Shown here: piece by piece, positions 13,221 through 26,044 of the stretch | Numbering within the stretch: the stretch's first letter is position 1 | How the letters are laid out: the number at the start of each line of letters is the position of its first letter | NCBI GenBank assembly: GCA_038093515.1 | Contig: JBBPSI010000016.1 | Location: 124,001 to 188,000 of the forward strand | From: Butyriboletus loyo | Taxonomy: Eukaryota; Basidiomycota; Agaricomycetes; Boletales; Boletaceae | Direction of reading: 5' to 3' | Length of the DNA: 64,000 bases | Program-made: the position numbers and the translations under genes | The notes under the pieces: generated by a model | What the model was told of the DNA's origin: nothing | What the model saw: only the letters and a program-made list of their open reading frames with translations | Databases searched by the model: none

Positions 13221-14680
13221 CTACCAGTTTTGTGTGGGAAAAAATGGAGTAAGGGGTGATATAGATTGTCCAAATAACTGGTCCAAGGTACCGAGCAGTT
13301 CCGAGTGTCCTGCGGTCGGAGTGGATGGTTCGAACGGGTTGGTGAACACAGGAGAACCCAAGGGGACCAGCGCAGAGTCCAGCGACGAGTAGGACTCGAT
13401 CTCAAAGTCGGCGAATGGAACAGGGGCGGGCAGGACCAGAGCGCCAGCAGTGTGGGCTCCAAGTACGCATGAATCGACAAATGAGGCAGCCTCGGGCCTG
13501 ACACCGGACAAGACACTATGCGCGCCCGGCCTCAAATGGGAAGGAAAGATGTCGACATCTTCGCTCATTTTGAACATCATCTATGGTGTGACGTGAGCAC
13601 AGGCGATGAGCGTGGAATCCTTGCATTACTTACCGAATTGTTGCAATTATCGAGAGAGAGATAGGGAATATCGATGGTAGAGACAAACCCTTCCACGTCG
13701 TCCAGCGGGTACACCAGCTCGGGAGTACGAATCAACATTCCCGCGATTGACGTAGTCGCGGCCCTTTCTTCAATGGCTGGAAGGATGGGGAGAGAAGCTG
13801 CATATTGGGAGGGAGGGGGGGAGACCAAAGGCGAAGGAAGAAGTGTCTTGTGCTTCTTAGATCTCGGTCGTGGAGGAGGGGATTCTCCGCGTGGTCTCTG
13901 GAGGACATCCCGCGGTACTGCGCTGAGCGACTCCAAAGACGTGCCCTCAGCAGCAGGCGCAGAAGGATCTTGCTCGGGCTGGACCTTTGTATGCTCGTCA
14001 CCGAAATACTTGGTCAAGTCGCGGGTAGTGACACCGCCCAACAACATATCAGCGACTTTTTTGCACTTTTCGTTCTCGACGTCGGTGCTGCGCTGGGAAC
14101 GACGCTGGGATACCTTGAGCTTCTTTTGCGAGGTGGGAGAGTATCTGTATTGGGGGTAAAGCTGAGCGTGGCGTGCTTTGGCTACTTGCGCCATGTTCCG
14201 GAAGGGGGTTCGCTCCTCTTCGGATAGCTCGTTCCAGTAGCGACCGGCGATGCGGGAAACATTGCGGTTGTCTCGCTCGATGTTCTTCATGTCATCCGTG
14301 TTCCAGAGCCAGGAACGGAAGACCATGAAGGCGTTGGGTGGGCGGGGTATGTGGCCCTCCTTGCGGTTGCGGGTATGGGATGAGCCAGGGGTGAATGGGA
14401 GATGGGTGAGGATGGATGGAGGAGAGTTTGACGAGGTCGCGGTGCAGGTCGATGGTGATGGGGGAGGGAGATGGCTAGCGGAGGGGATGAGGTGGACATC
14501 AGAGCCACCGTGCAAGAGCTGAGGGGAGGCGGCGCCTTGCCAGTCATAATCTGCGACTATGTCCAAAAGAGGAAAGTGTTTAAGAATGGCCTCGCAGGGG
14601 TCGACAAGACAAGACCTACCCTCCACGGGCGACCTGTGTGATAGTCTACGAGACCTGCGAGTCTGACGGAGGGGAGCCAT
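13221..14680 (-). CDS. HMG-box transcription factor
   Basis: Two exons, 14680-13634 and 13580-13221, give 468 residues. One HMG box near residues 110-180: HIPRPPNAFMVFRSWLWN, NVSRIAGRYWNELSEEER, MAQVAKARHAQLYPQYRY. The PRPPNAF(M/I)xFR start is that of the MATA/Sox-type boxes used by basidiomycete pheromone-response and sexual-development regulators (Prf1-like). Before the box lies a Ser/Pro-rich region; after it a basic stretch (KKLKVSQRRSQRS) and a KKHK motif. The C-terminal half is acidic and Ser-rich and may be an activation domain. The 53-nt intron 13581-13633 rejoins CNNS to MMFKMSEDVD. Target genes unknown. Confidence 0.88.
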
Positions 14681-15123
14681 TGAAGGTATGAAGGACGAGT
14701 TTTGTCGACCACCAAGTCGCTGTGTGTCTGCAGCAGTAGGAGGGGGGAGTCCCCGTTTTTGAGCTGAGGCCCCGGACTCGAGTTGCTCTGCCAGAAGGCT
14801 TCCAGCTCTTCACATCGTCACCTCGAGGCAACCTTGAGGACCCAACGAGGTCGACCCGGGTCAGATCGGGTGAGTGGATCTGCAGCGAGGCGTACCATCT
14901 GGTGTCCATATTTGCCCAAATAGGAAGGTCTTCACAGCGCCGCATTCCCGCTCTTCACTCTCATCACACTTGAAAGGGGCAACAAAGCATGACAAATAAT
15001 GACGACGACCTCATCAGGCACCGACCGAGCCCCCTTGCACCCGCTCCTTCCGTCTCTTCGAACCCGCAATCATCTCTCTGAAAAACATACCATCAATCAC
15101 CATCAGAACAACTTCGTAAACCC
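14681..15123. other. Intergenic, upstream of the HMG-box gene
   Basis: Promoter side of the HMG-box gene and 3' side of the Rok1-like gene, both on the minus strand. No additional gene or repeat recognised. Confidence 0.4.
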
Positions 15124-17141
15124 TCACCGTTTCTTCATCGCATCGTTCCGACCAATCTTGCGGGCAGCGTTGACAGTCTCTGCACGCTTACCCTTTCCCA
15201 TCTGTTTTTTCTTCAGCTTGGACGGCTTCGGAAGCTTGACAATCCAGTCTGGCACGGTCGAGCCTGACTGAAGCACGACGTTGGCAATCCTCGGAATAAA
15301 ACCTCAGGCTACATCCTGCGCACTGATACCAAGGTGACGTACGATTTTACATATGGCCCGTCTTCATCTGTAAAATACGTCACCGCCTGCCCATCACGAC
15401 CAGCCCGTCCGGTACGACCTGGGAGGCATCAGCCAGTTCTCAACCAAGGGGATACTGCTGGTCGCTCACCAATCCGATGTATGTAACTCTGGACGCTCGT
15501 CGGAAAGTCGTAGTTGATGACCTCTCTCACGCCTTTGAAATCCATACCTCGCGCCATCACTTCCGTGCTGACCATCACCCAGCTCTCGCCATGGCGCATG
15601 CGGCTTACAGCATCGTCCCGCTCCTTCTTGGTCATACCACCATGTAAACAATCAACATTTGGTATCCCATTGAGGGTCAACTCTTCCGCTAACGAACTCG
15701 CCCGAGGTTGAGTAGATGTAAAAATGAGTAGTGGGGGGTTATAAGGCTGGGAAAAATACGTCAGCAGACTCGGCAGCTTCAAAGCATCATCAGCGACGTA
15801 AGTCAGAGACTGCCTTATCAGCGGAAGGGGTGTATCCCTAGCAAAAATGTCAGAATCATCGAATCCAATGGCATCTCTCCACTAACTTGAGACCAACAAC
15901 AATGCGTATTGGATTGCGTAGGATTCCCATGACCAGTTGCTCGACCCCAGCAGGAAGTGTCGCAGAAAACACCGCTTTCTGAATTTCCGGATGAGTGCAA
16001 GCGCCAATCACTTCTTGAACTTGAGCCAAAAATTCACTGTCCAGAAGCCGGTCCGCTTCGTCTAATACCAGATGACGGACACTAAATCACAGTAAAACAC
16101 ACGTCTGCAACAAGACAACGTCACGAACTTGTTCAAGTCAAGATTGCCCTCCTGAATCGACGCAACTAGACGCAAAGGCGTGCCAATGACGATATCTCGA
16201 AAATAAAATGCTCAACACGTCATGGCACGACAGCTAGATGAAGTGACTTACCGACTTTATCCCTGACATTCTTGTCGCGGAGGGTACTCGCAGTGGCTTT
16301 GCTGAACAACACCACTCGCCACCTGCGACCCACTGCTAGTTTTAGACATTCGTTATAAATCTGATGCGCCAGCTCGCGGGTTGGGGCAAGTACGATGGCA
16401 CGAACGCCACACCCTTCCGTGCCCTTTAGACTTGAGATTGGGGCCCCTAGCGACGACATGATTGGAAGTAAATAGGAAAGCGTCTTTCCAGTACCAGTAG
16501 GAGATATGGCAGCAAGATCGCGATGCTATTGAGGTTGAGGTTGAGGTTGTAAAGAAGGCGGAAGCACGGTCACGAACTCACCTCTAGTAAAATCGGTATC
16601 CCGTGGGCTTGCACGCCAGTCGGGTGCTTGAAATGGTTATCCCAAAGGTTCGACAGTAGGTGGTGGGGTATTTCGTATCGGTCCAGCAAGTCATCAAAGA
16701 CTTGGATTGGTGGTGGGACATCGGAGCCTTTGGCTGCCACGCGAACCCTTGCTCGCGAAGCATCCTCTTCGGGCACGTCGTCCACATCGTCATTGAGACT
16801 CTCCATTCCATGATCAACTTTCCGCCTCTTGTGCTGGGGATCGGGTCGAAGAGATACGCTGGAATTGGTGGGGTCGCTGTGTCCCACTTTCCGTTTTGCT
16901 GGTCCTCCTTGAGCATATTTGAAAAAATCAAGTCCAGGTGGAAGCTTCGAGTCTTGGGTGATTGGCACATTCACCGATTTTTCAGGTTTGGTAACGGAGT
17001 TCTAGTGGTAGCAAAGGTATAAGAAAAACGATCAGTCTGCCAACCATACCAAACACCTACTGTGAACAGCTGTACGTCGGATTTGAAACGCTGTTTGTCA
17101 AAACGCGCTCCGCCGCGAGATAGTAACTGAAATGCCTCCAT
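15124..17141 (-). CDS. ROK1: DEAD-box RNA helicase Rok1/DDX52
   Basis: ATP-dependent RNA helicase of 18S rRNA processing in the nucleolus. The start at 17141 gives MEAFQLLSRGGARFDKQRF, resembling the N-terminus of this family. Then: PPPIQVFDDLLDRYEIP with GVQAHGIPILLE (Q-motif), SPTGTGKTLSYLLP (Walker A), VLAPTRELAHQIYNE (Ia), DIVIGTPLRLV (GTPLR, as in Rok1), LVLDEADRLLD (DEAD), VFSATLPAGVEQL (SAT), LIFTSTQPRA, VMVSTEVMARGMDFKGV (V) and HRIG joined to RTGRAGRDGQAVTYFTDED (VI). The tail is basic (KLKKKQMGKGKRAE ... DAMKKR). About ten exons. It sits tandem with the Mph1-like gene; no functional link to it is evident. Confidence 0.93.
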
Positions 17142-17634
17142 GAGCGTTTTCTAGTGCAGTGAGTCTGAGAATCGACTTCAAGCTGTCTTGGCTCGGCAAC
17201 TTCCGGCCCTGTCCAGCTCCTCGTTCGTTGGCGTGCGTCGTGCGGAAACATGAAACATCACATAGAAAAGCGTTACATTCGTGACAGAGACGACAATCGA
17301 AAAAAAAATCAATACAGACAGGAAACGTACTCAGTGTAAAACACGAAATAAATAAATCAAACGTTGAACTGTTGAATGTGAGATTAGTTTGTCAAAGTCA
17401 AGCCAACAGTCCGAATCCGAGTGCGTCGAATGGTCACGGCTGTGGAGGAGTGCGGGCATATCACGAAGGGTCTTCCTCAAGTTTCGACATTTTTCGTTTA
17501 TGGCCAGAAACAGACGCGTCCATGTCGCGCCAGTGCACGACTGTCTTAAAGGGTACCTTTGTATTCTGTACCATATTTGTGTGGTAGCGCTGACCAAAAG
17601 CACCATGTAGAATACATGAACGCATCGAATACGG
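17142..17634. other. Intergenic between Mph1-like and Rok1 genes
   Basis: Contains A-rich runs near 17300 and short shadow frames only. It should hold the Mph1-like 3' UTR and the Rok1 promoter. Confidence 0.4.
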
Positions 17635-20600
17635 TCAAGAGTCAGGGGAACGACATTGGGGAGGCTCCAGCTTGACCATACTGTCTCGCTTATCATCCAG
17701 CCCGGGTAAGTCCGTATACGCTGGATCTGTGAACGTACAGAAGACTCTGGAGTCGAGCCTTTGCGCTTGCGTAGTACTGATAGTGTTTTCTTCATTAGTT
17801 TGATTCGATTTGTCGACAGCAGGCGTAACGAAGCAAATAACCTCGAGCAGCTGATTATGGTTAGGCAAGTACCATTATTTACATGCCCCAATAGTAATAA
17901 CTCTTACCTACAGCGACCTTCTTCGAGATGGATTGGTCGGAGTAAGACACGTTCTGATCCATCTCCATATCGATGTCAACCTGCCCAGACGGACAGCTAA
18001 GAATCAATGGACCCTTTTGTCAGCCGCGGATGGCTTGCGCTTCTTGGAAACCGTTGTTCGTGACTTTGGCAACGTGTTCTTGTCCGTGGAACTCGACTCG
18101 GGGATGACAGACATAGACACCGTACGCCGAATATCAATAATATTCCCCTCTAGTTCCATATCCGTAGAGTCGTCATCGGTGAGGGTATCGTCGAATTCTG
18201 TCGACTTGATTTTCTTCTTCTTCTTCCCTCTGACTAGCAAATCTGTCACGCTTACGAAGCAGCGGCTTGCACCAGGAGGAATATTGCCGTCAATCATCAT
18301 TCTTCTTTCCTTTCACCCATCTTGTGTTGTAACCGGAGCTTTCCTTCTCCCGGATTGCTCGCGAACATACTCCTCAATCTCCATCCGTTTCTCCAGTACC
18401 TGTGGCCGTAAGTGATCGGGGAGCAACTGTGGTACATCGCCGTACAATTCAAGCTGGTCTCCACGAACAATGCATTTTTGTAGTTTGGCGTACGTGTCGT
18501 GCGCTTTGTCCCAGTTTAACTCTCAGCAAGCAAGACGTGCACATAACCATCACGCTTGCGACCAGTTCGTCCAACGCGTTGAAGCTGTGGAGGAGAAACA
18601 ATCTTGAGTTCATCTCATTGCCGAGACAAGAGTAAAGAGAGAAAGATGGACATACCATACGAATGGGTGTCTTTTGAGCGTCATAGCATAGGATCATATC
18701 TACCTCTCCAATGTCGAGACCCTCTTCTTCGACTGATGTTGAGACCAGAACGTTGAACTCTCCCGCTTTGAACTTTCTGATCACCTGCCAGTAGGGGTGG
18801 ATGTGATGAGCAAAACATCGGTTGCCGTAGCTCTTGCATCGTACCTCTAACCGCTCTTTCTGAGCGAAACCTTTTTTACCCTGTTTATCGACTCCTTGAC
18901 CAACAAATCGCGTTGCCCTCACCAGCGGTGATTCCTGATTCAAGACCTCGACGATCTCGTCCACACACTCTCGATATGTCATGAATACCGTGGCTAGTGT
19001 GTCGTTGACTTCTGCCTCCTCTTTGTCTCTGTCAGAGATTCTTTGCCCGAAATGTTGCACTAAGAGTATTTTGAGGGTCCTCATCTTTGGGTGCATTCCA
19101 AATCCCCCTGGTCGCTTCTGGCCTACCTCAAGGTCGGCGATAAGCCTTTGAAACGTGGGATCCGACTTGAGTTTCGAGGGTGCTTTCCTCCTTCCTTGTC
19201 GCGGATTAGGTCTTGCAGAGAATGAAGGCACATGGTGACACTGGCTTCCATCTATAGGATATATTGACAAAGGCCTTAAACTGCATATCGCTGCGAAATT
19301 GGGGATAACCTTACCAAGTATGACATAGTCCTTGCCATGGATGATATCATGGAGAGGGTTCCCATGGCCCATACATGCGGACTACTTCGCTGGGCTGCGA
19401 TACGCTACACAATAGCCGTGGCACGGTATGGATGCATCTTCGCGACGTCCAACGGCTCCATAACGCCTCTGGCCACAAGAGGTTTTATTACCGACTACGA
19501 ACAATCAATCAGAGTTGTTACCAGACTAAACTTCAACTGACCTCCATGACAGTCTTCAGGAGTTGTTGAAAGTGAGCGATTTCATCCGTCATCTTGATGA
19601 TATGTTGCTTGACCTCCTATTCAACTAAAATTGTTTAGACATCTCTCAAATGAGCAACAAGAAAAGCAACCTTTTTGTGCAGATATTCTCTCAGATCGAG
19701 ACTTGCTTCGTTTCTGATCCAAATCCTACCAATATGCAAAGAGTCTACAATCGCTTGAACTGCCTCGGGAGTGCTTCCGGGGGTCGCGGTAAGCGCAAGC
19801 ACTCGAAAGCATGGGTTCTTCGCCACGAGGAAGCGAATACCATACGCATATGCATAATCGCCTGTGCCCTTGTGTGCTTCGTCTATATTGTATGACATTC
19901 AGCAAACTGCATCACACAAATCACAGAAATGTTACAGGCCGATGACGATGAGGATAATATCGCGTGGATCACAATTTTTGGTAGTGAGGTCGTTGATGAG
20001 TGTCTGGGGCGTCATGTAGTAAACTCGTTTCTCCTCTCGCTAGGAAGTGTTAACATGCAGTCTACTTCGAATACCGAAGCGGGGACGCACCATTCGTGAT
20101 CTGTATGCACGCGGGTTATTGCCTGTTAATTCCACCGCATCCCTGCCTGGGATACCACATGTCCGATGACATGCATCAATCTGTTGAGCAACTAGAGGCT
20201 TCGTAGGCGCAACGAAGACCACCTTGCCCTCGGGAAACCGGCGGTAGACTGGGGATAAACTGTGTTATGTCTGGTACAGGGCCGGTATACACACTCACCG
20301 TTCAACATCAGGACACCGGCAATAAAAGTCTTTCCTAGACCGGTCGGAAGAGATACTAGCGTGTTATAAAATAGACAATGCTTGTCGATATTGAATTGAT
20401 AGTCTCGTTTGGGATGGTTGAGTGGATAAATCCAATGCTTCGCTTCGAGCATGTCCACCTTGAGCATCATAGGGAGAAGCTACAGAAGTCGTAAATGAAC
20501 CACCATACGATGTCTAATACTGACACCCTCAATGGGCTTCAGTTCGACCATAATTTGATGTCAACGTTACCACCAGGGAATCAAGACCAAGTTATGCACC

Positions 20601-20924
20601 CAACTACAACCGCAATCAGTCCTGACACGTACCTGAGATAAACGGAGCAGGAAACTGCTCAAATTCCTCTTCCTGTTCGTCCTCGTTGGATTTTTCCTTT
20701 GACTTTGGCTTCCTCCAGCCAGATTTCGCGAACGCGGCATGATCCCACTGCTTGATTTTAGGGGCCTGTTGACCAAAAGGGTTGCGATAGTCGGACTTGG
20801 GCCTCTGCGTCGGACCGCGAGATGCTTTGCTGGTGGACGCAGGAGGATGAGCGATATCATAGGGTGAGTTTGGGACGATGTGCCGCTTCGACGACATTGA
20901 GGATACGACCGGGGAAGAGTTCAT
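17635..20924 (-). CDS. MPH1: FANCM/Mph1-type DNA repair helicase
   Basis: 3'-5' DNA helicase acting on replication forks and D-loops, nuclear. The first in-frame ATG is 20924 ([18 protein letters not shown]). Motifs in order: [34 protein letters not shown] (Walker A), [46 protein letters not shown] (DEAH), [20 protein letters not shown] (TATPG), [30 protein letters not shown] and [11 protein letters not shown] with an [21 protein letters not shown] continuation. The family-typical [19 protein letters not shown] and [19 protein letters not shown] follow. The C-terminal part is poorly conserved, with a KKKKKIKS patch, and ends [12 protein letters not shown] at 17635. More than ten exons. It diverges from the G-patch gene over roughly 115 bp. 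Confidence 0.92.
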
Positions 20925-21039
20925 CGTCGCGTGTTTGAACGCGGTCAACGCTTGATTGCAGTCGCATAAAGGTCACGTGCACCAGACACCACTGGGTGAA
21001 CACGGGGCGGCCGTTCGCAAGTTTGAGCCACTCCAAGAC

Positions 21040-22595
21040 ATGTCTGCAGAAAGCGTCGCCCGCTGGAACGCCATTCCAATGACACGCCCAGAGCAGAACG
21101 AAGAAGATCAGCCGGGCGCGTCCATACTTCTGAAGGTACTCTGCCATATTCCTTGGCGTCCTTGAAAACACGCCGTACTGCCCTCTTCCCTCCCCCCTTC
21201 CTCCAGCGATCAAGACCATCCCAAAGTGACAACACCGAGGACAGTGAGGATGATAATGTCTCACTCGTCTCTTGCGCACCTTCCCCGCCTCCCGCGGATG
21301 TGGTCGACATCGACAAGTACGACGAATGCATCCGTGGGACTCCGAGAGAGGTGGTCACCGTCGAGACAAAGATAAAGAGCACAAACAAGGGATTTTCAAT
21401 GCTCGCGAAACTCGGTTGGTCGGAAGGACAGCCGCTCGGGTTATCAGGGGATGGTAAGCCAGGCTCCTTTATCTTTGCCTAACCTGATGACGCGCTTCGC
21501 TAGGACGAGTCGACCCCATTCCCTTTCAGATAAAAAATGATCTGACCGGCCTCGGAAAAATCAACCAGGATGTTCGCATGATCGAGACCACCGTGTCGCA
21601 GAGGCGGGTGTTGGACTCCGAGCGTCAACGCAGAGAAACGCGAGACCAGCGCAAAGCTAGAGAAGTATACCGCCACATCTACGTGTTCGAAACCCCCCTG
21701 ATAACAGCTTTGTCACTGACAGGACATCGTGGCTAAACGTGCAGCAGTCAAGTCGGAGATTTCTGACACTCTAAAGCCATTTTATTGCACTCTCTGCGAG
21801 AAACAGTTCCAAAACGTCGCTCAGTATGACGAGCATACCAACTCTTATGCCCACCATCACAAGGCACGCTTGAAAGATATGCAAGCCAACGCTCGCTTGG
21901 TCAACCAAGAAGAGTTGGAGAAGCGCAAAGAAAAGGAACAAAAGAGAGAAGAGAAGGAACTCAGGAAGCTCGCCAGAGCTCAAGGCATCAAGATGGCGAA
22001 ACCTGTCGCTGCGGCCCCCTCCGAAAGCGACACAGTGCCCACGAATGAAACAAAGCCTGGTGGATTCAAAAAAGCTGGCTGGGCTGCAGTCACCACGGCA
22101 CCCAAATTTCCTGACACAGATGGTAAGCGCTCAGGTTGGGCGGCGGTCGGTCCAGCTCCACCTTTACCCACCCACACACCACCACCTCCCCCTGATGACC
22201 CTACACCGCCGGCTTCCCGATCGCTTCTGGCGTCTAGTGCTCCCGTGTTTCGTGCCGGAGGATGGACTACTTTGGATTCCAGCAGCTCTCAATCTGTCCT
22301 TCCTCCCTCCTCCCCCCCCGCCCCATTGGTACCACCCCCTCCGCCTCCTGCAGGTGCACCTCCCCCTTCAACGTTCCCCTCCAATCACCATAAATCTCAT
22401 GGTTGCGCTCCCATCCCTCCCTCAGATGCTTTGCCTCTGGGAAGACAAAGTTGCGCAAAGATCCCCGACCCCCACCCATCGCCGCAGCCTCTTCTGCCAA
22501 CCTCGCTGCGTGCCTCGCTTCCGCGACCACCTGTTGCGCCGACGAAATCGGGATGGCAGCAGTGGAAGCAAGGAAATAACTCCAAACGGAGGTGA
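21040..22595 (+). CDS. G-patch and C2H2 zinc-finger protein, GPATCH8-like
   Basis: A frame opened by ATG 21040 (MSAESVARWNAIPM) runs to 21135 and joins across a 71-nt intron to RSRPSQSDNTEDSEDD at 21207. This start is tentative; ATG 21079 is an alternative. The G-patch reads NKGFSMLAKLGWSEGQPLG then, across an intron, LSGDGRVDPIPFQIKND and LTGLGK. One zinc finger follows: FYCTLCEKQFQNVAQYDEH (CxxC...H) with the distal histidine in YAHHHKARL, the matrin/U1-type spacing used for RNA binding. A charged coiled coil (EELEKRKEKEQKREEKELRK) precedes a long Pro-rich tail ending WQQWKQGNNSKRR. This G-patch, finger and coil order is that of GPATCH8-like proteins, which are thought to act in splicing through DEAH helicases. 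Confidence 0.85.
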
Positions 22596-23026
22596 TTTCG
22601 TGCGTATGCATTGTGTCGCCTATTTGAGTTTTTGTTGTGCTTGCTTGGAGCTTATACTTGCCCGAAATAGTTGACTACTGAATAGCTACAAACATCACCG
22701 TCGATCGTTTTCTGGATCTGACGGCGTTCCTATGGAACACAACCGGTTGACTAGAATTAGCTGACTACATTGCTGTTCTTTATTTAATTTGATGATTGTA
22801 TGGATGTACGTGGATGCTGATGAACAAAGAAAAAAAAGGAATGAAAGCAGGTGGTTCGAAGAAAAAAGAAGGTTATAAAGATCAAGAGTAAAGACACTTC
22901 GCCATTATGAGAGAACAGTTCGAGTGGGGAGATCGATAACCACCCCATGCTAGAAGTCCTCACCACAACACTGGGTCGCACGCAAAGAGTGAAAATGCCA
23001 AGACCCAAACACAACAAAGCACAGAA
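22596..23026. other. Convergent intergenic region
   Basis: Holds the 3' UTRs of the G-patch gene (+) and the BET gene (-). Several A- and T-rich runs near 22780-22880 may be polyadenylation signals. No gene seen. Confidence 0.4.
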
Positions 23027-25804
23027 TCACTCGGACTCGCTCCCTGAGCTATCATCCGAACTCGAGTCCGAAGAATGGTCACTATCGTGTCGGGGGATGG
23101 GAGCGGAAGTGGGAACAGCGGTGTTTCCTGAAGGATTGTCGAATAGTTTCATACGCTCCTCTAGTTGCCGGATCTTCTCTGCCTCGGCATTCTCGTCCAT
23201 GCTCTTGCGTTTGAGACCGCCAGTACCAGTGCCCTTCCCTGTTGCACGACTACGTTTTTGAGGGGGTTGCCGCAAAGGCCGCAACACGAAATTGTACAGC
23301 TTCGTAAGCACGTTAACAGGTAGAAGGTCGATCTCAATTTCGATCTCCTCGGTGCTCTGACAGTATAGTCAGACATGGCGTGTCCTTCATGGAGCAAAAT
23401 TACCCACGTCACGAATCTCGGGGACGCCTTCGTGGATGATTTGAATGACCTTCTCCAACTTCTGCCCATCAAGTTTCGTTATCGCCTCGCTCAGGTCCTT
23501 CTTCTGATCAAATGACAACGTATCATCCTCTGGAATCTGCTTCTTTGCTTTCCGTTTGACAGTGCCGTTCCCAGCGTTAGTGACTTTGGCATTACGGGAG
23601 GTAGTAGATTTGGAGGTCGAAGCAGTGACAGGTTTGGGCTCCTTCTTTTTCTTCTTCTTCTCCTTTGGAGGCTGGTTCTTCAGTGCGAGTAAATTTCCTC
23701 GCATCGACTCGATCTGTGCCTCCATTGACGCAATCCTACCTGTGTCGGGCAATACATCAGTACAGGAGTGTTGTATTGCGATGGACGCACGGTTGCGTTC
23801 CTCCTCTGACTCGTCTTCCTCCTCAACCTCTTCCTCCTCGCTTGCCTCCCGTAGCGGTGGCAGATTCTTCCACTTCTCATCAAAAAGGCGTTGCAACTCG
23901 ATACCTGCTTGATTGACAGGGGTGCCAGAAGGGTTGAAATTGAAGCAATTTCGAATCATCAACTTGAAATCATCGAAGAACTTGGAAGCATTCAGGTACT
24001 CATGAGACTCCAATTTCTTCCGCATAGTGGACATGTCCATCGGCTTTTTAACGATCTTGAAATACGTCGGAATATCCAACTTAATTGGATCTAAAGTGAT
24101 CCGATAAGCAACGAGATGGAAACACGGCACCTGATACTAACCGACTGGCTCGTAAAATGGATGTGCGATATTCCAATGTTGCTTCCGATGCAATTCTACC
24201 AAGAGTTTGACGCAAAATTTGAGCTGCTCTGCTGAACCGTTGTCCTTGACTGTCTTCACTTTCCGTAGCTTCTTCGGTGCGTCAGCATATGGCAGATCCT
24301 TCGGAGGAGGAGGGTGAATCTCTCTCTTTGGACGCGCGGATGCTTGTTCAATATCGTTGCGACGAATCACGGGAACGGAAGTGGACGCGCGTCGAGCAGG
24401 GGCAGGTGGCACAGAATTGAGTTTCTTGATGGGCGCTGGAGGTGGGGGGGGAGTGGCGATTTTTATGGGGGGTTTGACCTACCGTGGGGTTAGCATCTGT
24501 TCCACGAGAACCATTGACACTCACATACCACTTGAGACGGTGGTAAGTTCTTTATTTGTTTGTCGAAAACAGATTCAAGGTGTTTGGCCGCCTTGGATAT
24601 TGCATGATCTGGCCCATTGAACACAAGACAGTTGGTGAACACCAGACGGACGTCGGTAATGAACTCGTCGGCATTGTTATAACGAGGGTTGTTAGGATTC
24701 ATATCGGGTTTTTGAGGGTTGGAAGAATTGAGCTTGCGCTCGATGGTCCCAAGATCGACTGGATTCTTGATGATACTGGGGTAGTGGGGGATGTTCAGGG
24801 CAACAGGGTCAACGGGATGAAGGAACGGCGCTGCATCCTTCATCTTTTTCAACGAACGGACAGTCGAAAGACAGAACCGATGCTGCTGTATGCTAAGTAT
24901 AGCTGCGCCAGTAGGAGTTGGTGGGGCAGGGGCATGGCCAGGACTAGCGACAGCCTCTTCATTCATCTGAATGGAAGAACCGGTCGCAGGAGGAGGAGAG
25001 GCAGTCTTGAGGTCGCGGTTACAAGGACAAAGCATCAGTATGCTAAAATGGGAGACCGAGTGCTTGGCTTACATTGGCGATGGAGGCCTGATCGGCATCG
25101 GAGAACTTGCGTGCCCGTTTTGCCGGTGGAGGCTTTGCATCATCGTCCACATCCGCGTCTACTTCATGAGAGACATGATTAGGAGAACGATATGTGGTGA
25201 AGGAATCGTGGTGCGTGGGTAACTTGGCGTCAGTCGTTTCCGCATGACCGTTGACGTGGGTGGCTTGTTCCATGTTCACGTCGCCATCCGCATCTGCGTT
25301 CGGAGTCCCCGAAGAGGTGATCTTGCCATTAAGAGCACCATTGGGGGTTGGGGGGTCTGGTGAAGCGGCGCCGGAAACGAGCATCTCCTCCACGATCGCC
25401 TCTGGCGTCTCTGCCATCTTGATGTCTTGAGCGGCATCTGGCTGTACCTGGGGCGGCGGTGGAGTTGCAGCAGGGGGTTGAATGGGGACAGAGGCTGCTC
25501 AGATAAGAGGGACGGTAGACAAGGCAACGTTTGATTGTACGAACCTGGATCGGAGGGGGAGATGGACATTGGGGAGTCTAGTGAGTTTGGGTGGACATGG
25601 CCGTTTGGCATAGAGTTGAGGGAGGGCTGGTTGACAATCGAATCTTTTTAGTGTTTAGGGTTAGCTAAGGGGAAATTTGAATATAAACTGTCTATCACGT
25701 GTACCATTGTCGCCGAGTGGTACGTCGGTGAGGTCGGGCGGGGCTGGTTTGTCATCATTTCCGACGGTGGGCGCGTTGTGTTCAGCAGTGTCGGTCGCGT
25801 TCAT
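23027..25804 (-). CDS. BDF1: BET double-bromodomain protein (Bdf1/Brd4-like)
   Basis: Chromatin reader of acetylated histones, nuclear. Exons give an acidic Pro-rich N-terminus, a short PAKRARKF basic patch, and bromodomain 1: FCLSTVRSLKKMKDAAPFLH, HYPSIIKNPVDLGTIERKL, DVRLVFTNCLVFNGPDH. Bromodomain 2 follows: LKFCVKLLVELHRKQHWN, YFKIVKKPMDMSTMRKKL, LMIRNCFNFNPSGTPVNQAG. The conserved acetyl-lysine Asn lies in FNG and FNP respectively. Then an acidic coil, a basic region (KEKKKKKKEPKP), the ET domain (LSFDQKKDLSEAITKL ... EIEIEIDLLPVNVLTKLYNF) and a Ser/Asp tail. This is the full BET architecture. The start is ATG 25804; an open frame continues upstream only with a GTG codon, and a TATA box lies 94 bp before this ATG. 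Confidence 0.95.
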
Positions 25805-25897
25805 GGGTGGCGCGTGACAATTTTTGTCACACAGCGTGACGTTTGCAGAGGGGGAGGGGAGTTTTGGATTTGGGGAATCGGCAGCCACCCGTTGGGT

Positions 25898-25904
25898 CTT
25901 TATA
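25898..25904 (-). promoter_or_regulatory. TATA box of the BET gene
   Basis: TATAAAG read on the minus strand, about 94-100 bp upstream of the ATG at 25804. It supports that ATG over any further upstream start in the same frame. Confidence 0.5.
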
Positions 25905-26044
25905 GGCGGCCGGAATTAAGGTTCGGTCTCCAACCAGCGCAGGGACCATCCAAAATACTTACTCACACTGCATCCTCACACAATAGCCCCTTTGCAATAA
26001 AATACGTAGCTACTGTATACGCCGTGTATACAGCCCCCATCGTC

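Noticed and set aside
17331..17891. Minus-strand frame of 186 codons
   Set aside because: It overlaps the last exons of the Mph1-like gene in another frame; the frame ending [12 protein letters not shown] joins to upstream exons and is preferred.
20857..21279. Minus-strand frames over the Mph1/G-patch promoter region
   Set aside because: They would extend Mph1 upstream by a non-conserved piece and run antisense to the G-patch exons.
25805..25888. Upstream extension of the BET protein
   Set aside because: The frame is open but its first codon would be GTG, and a TATA box lies just before; ATG 25804 is the better start.
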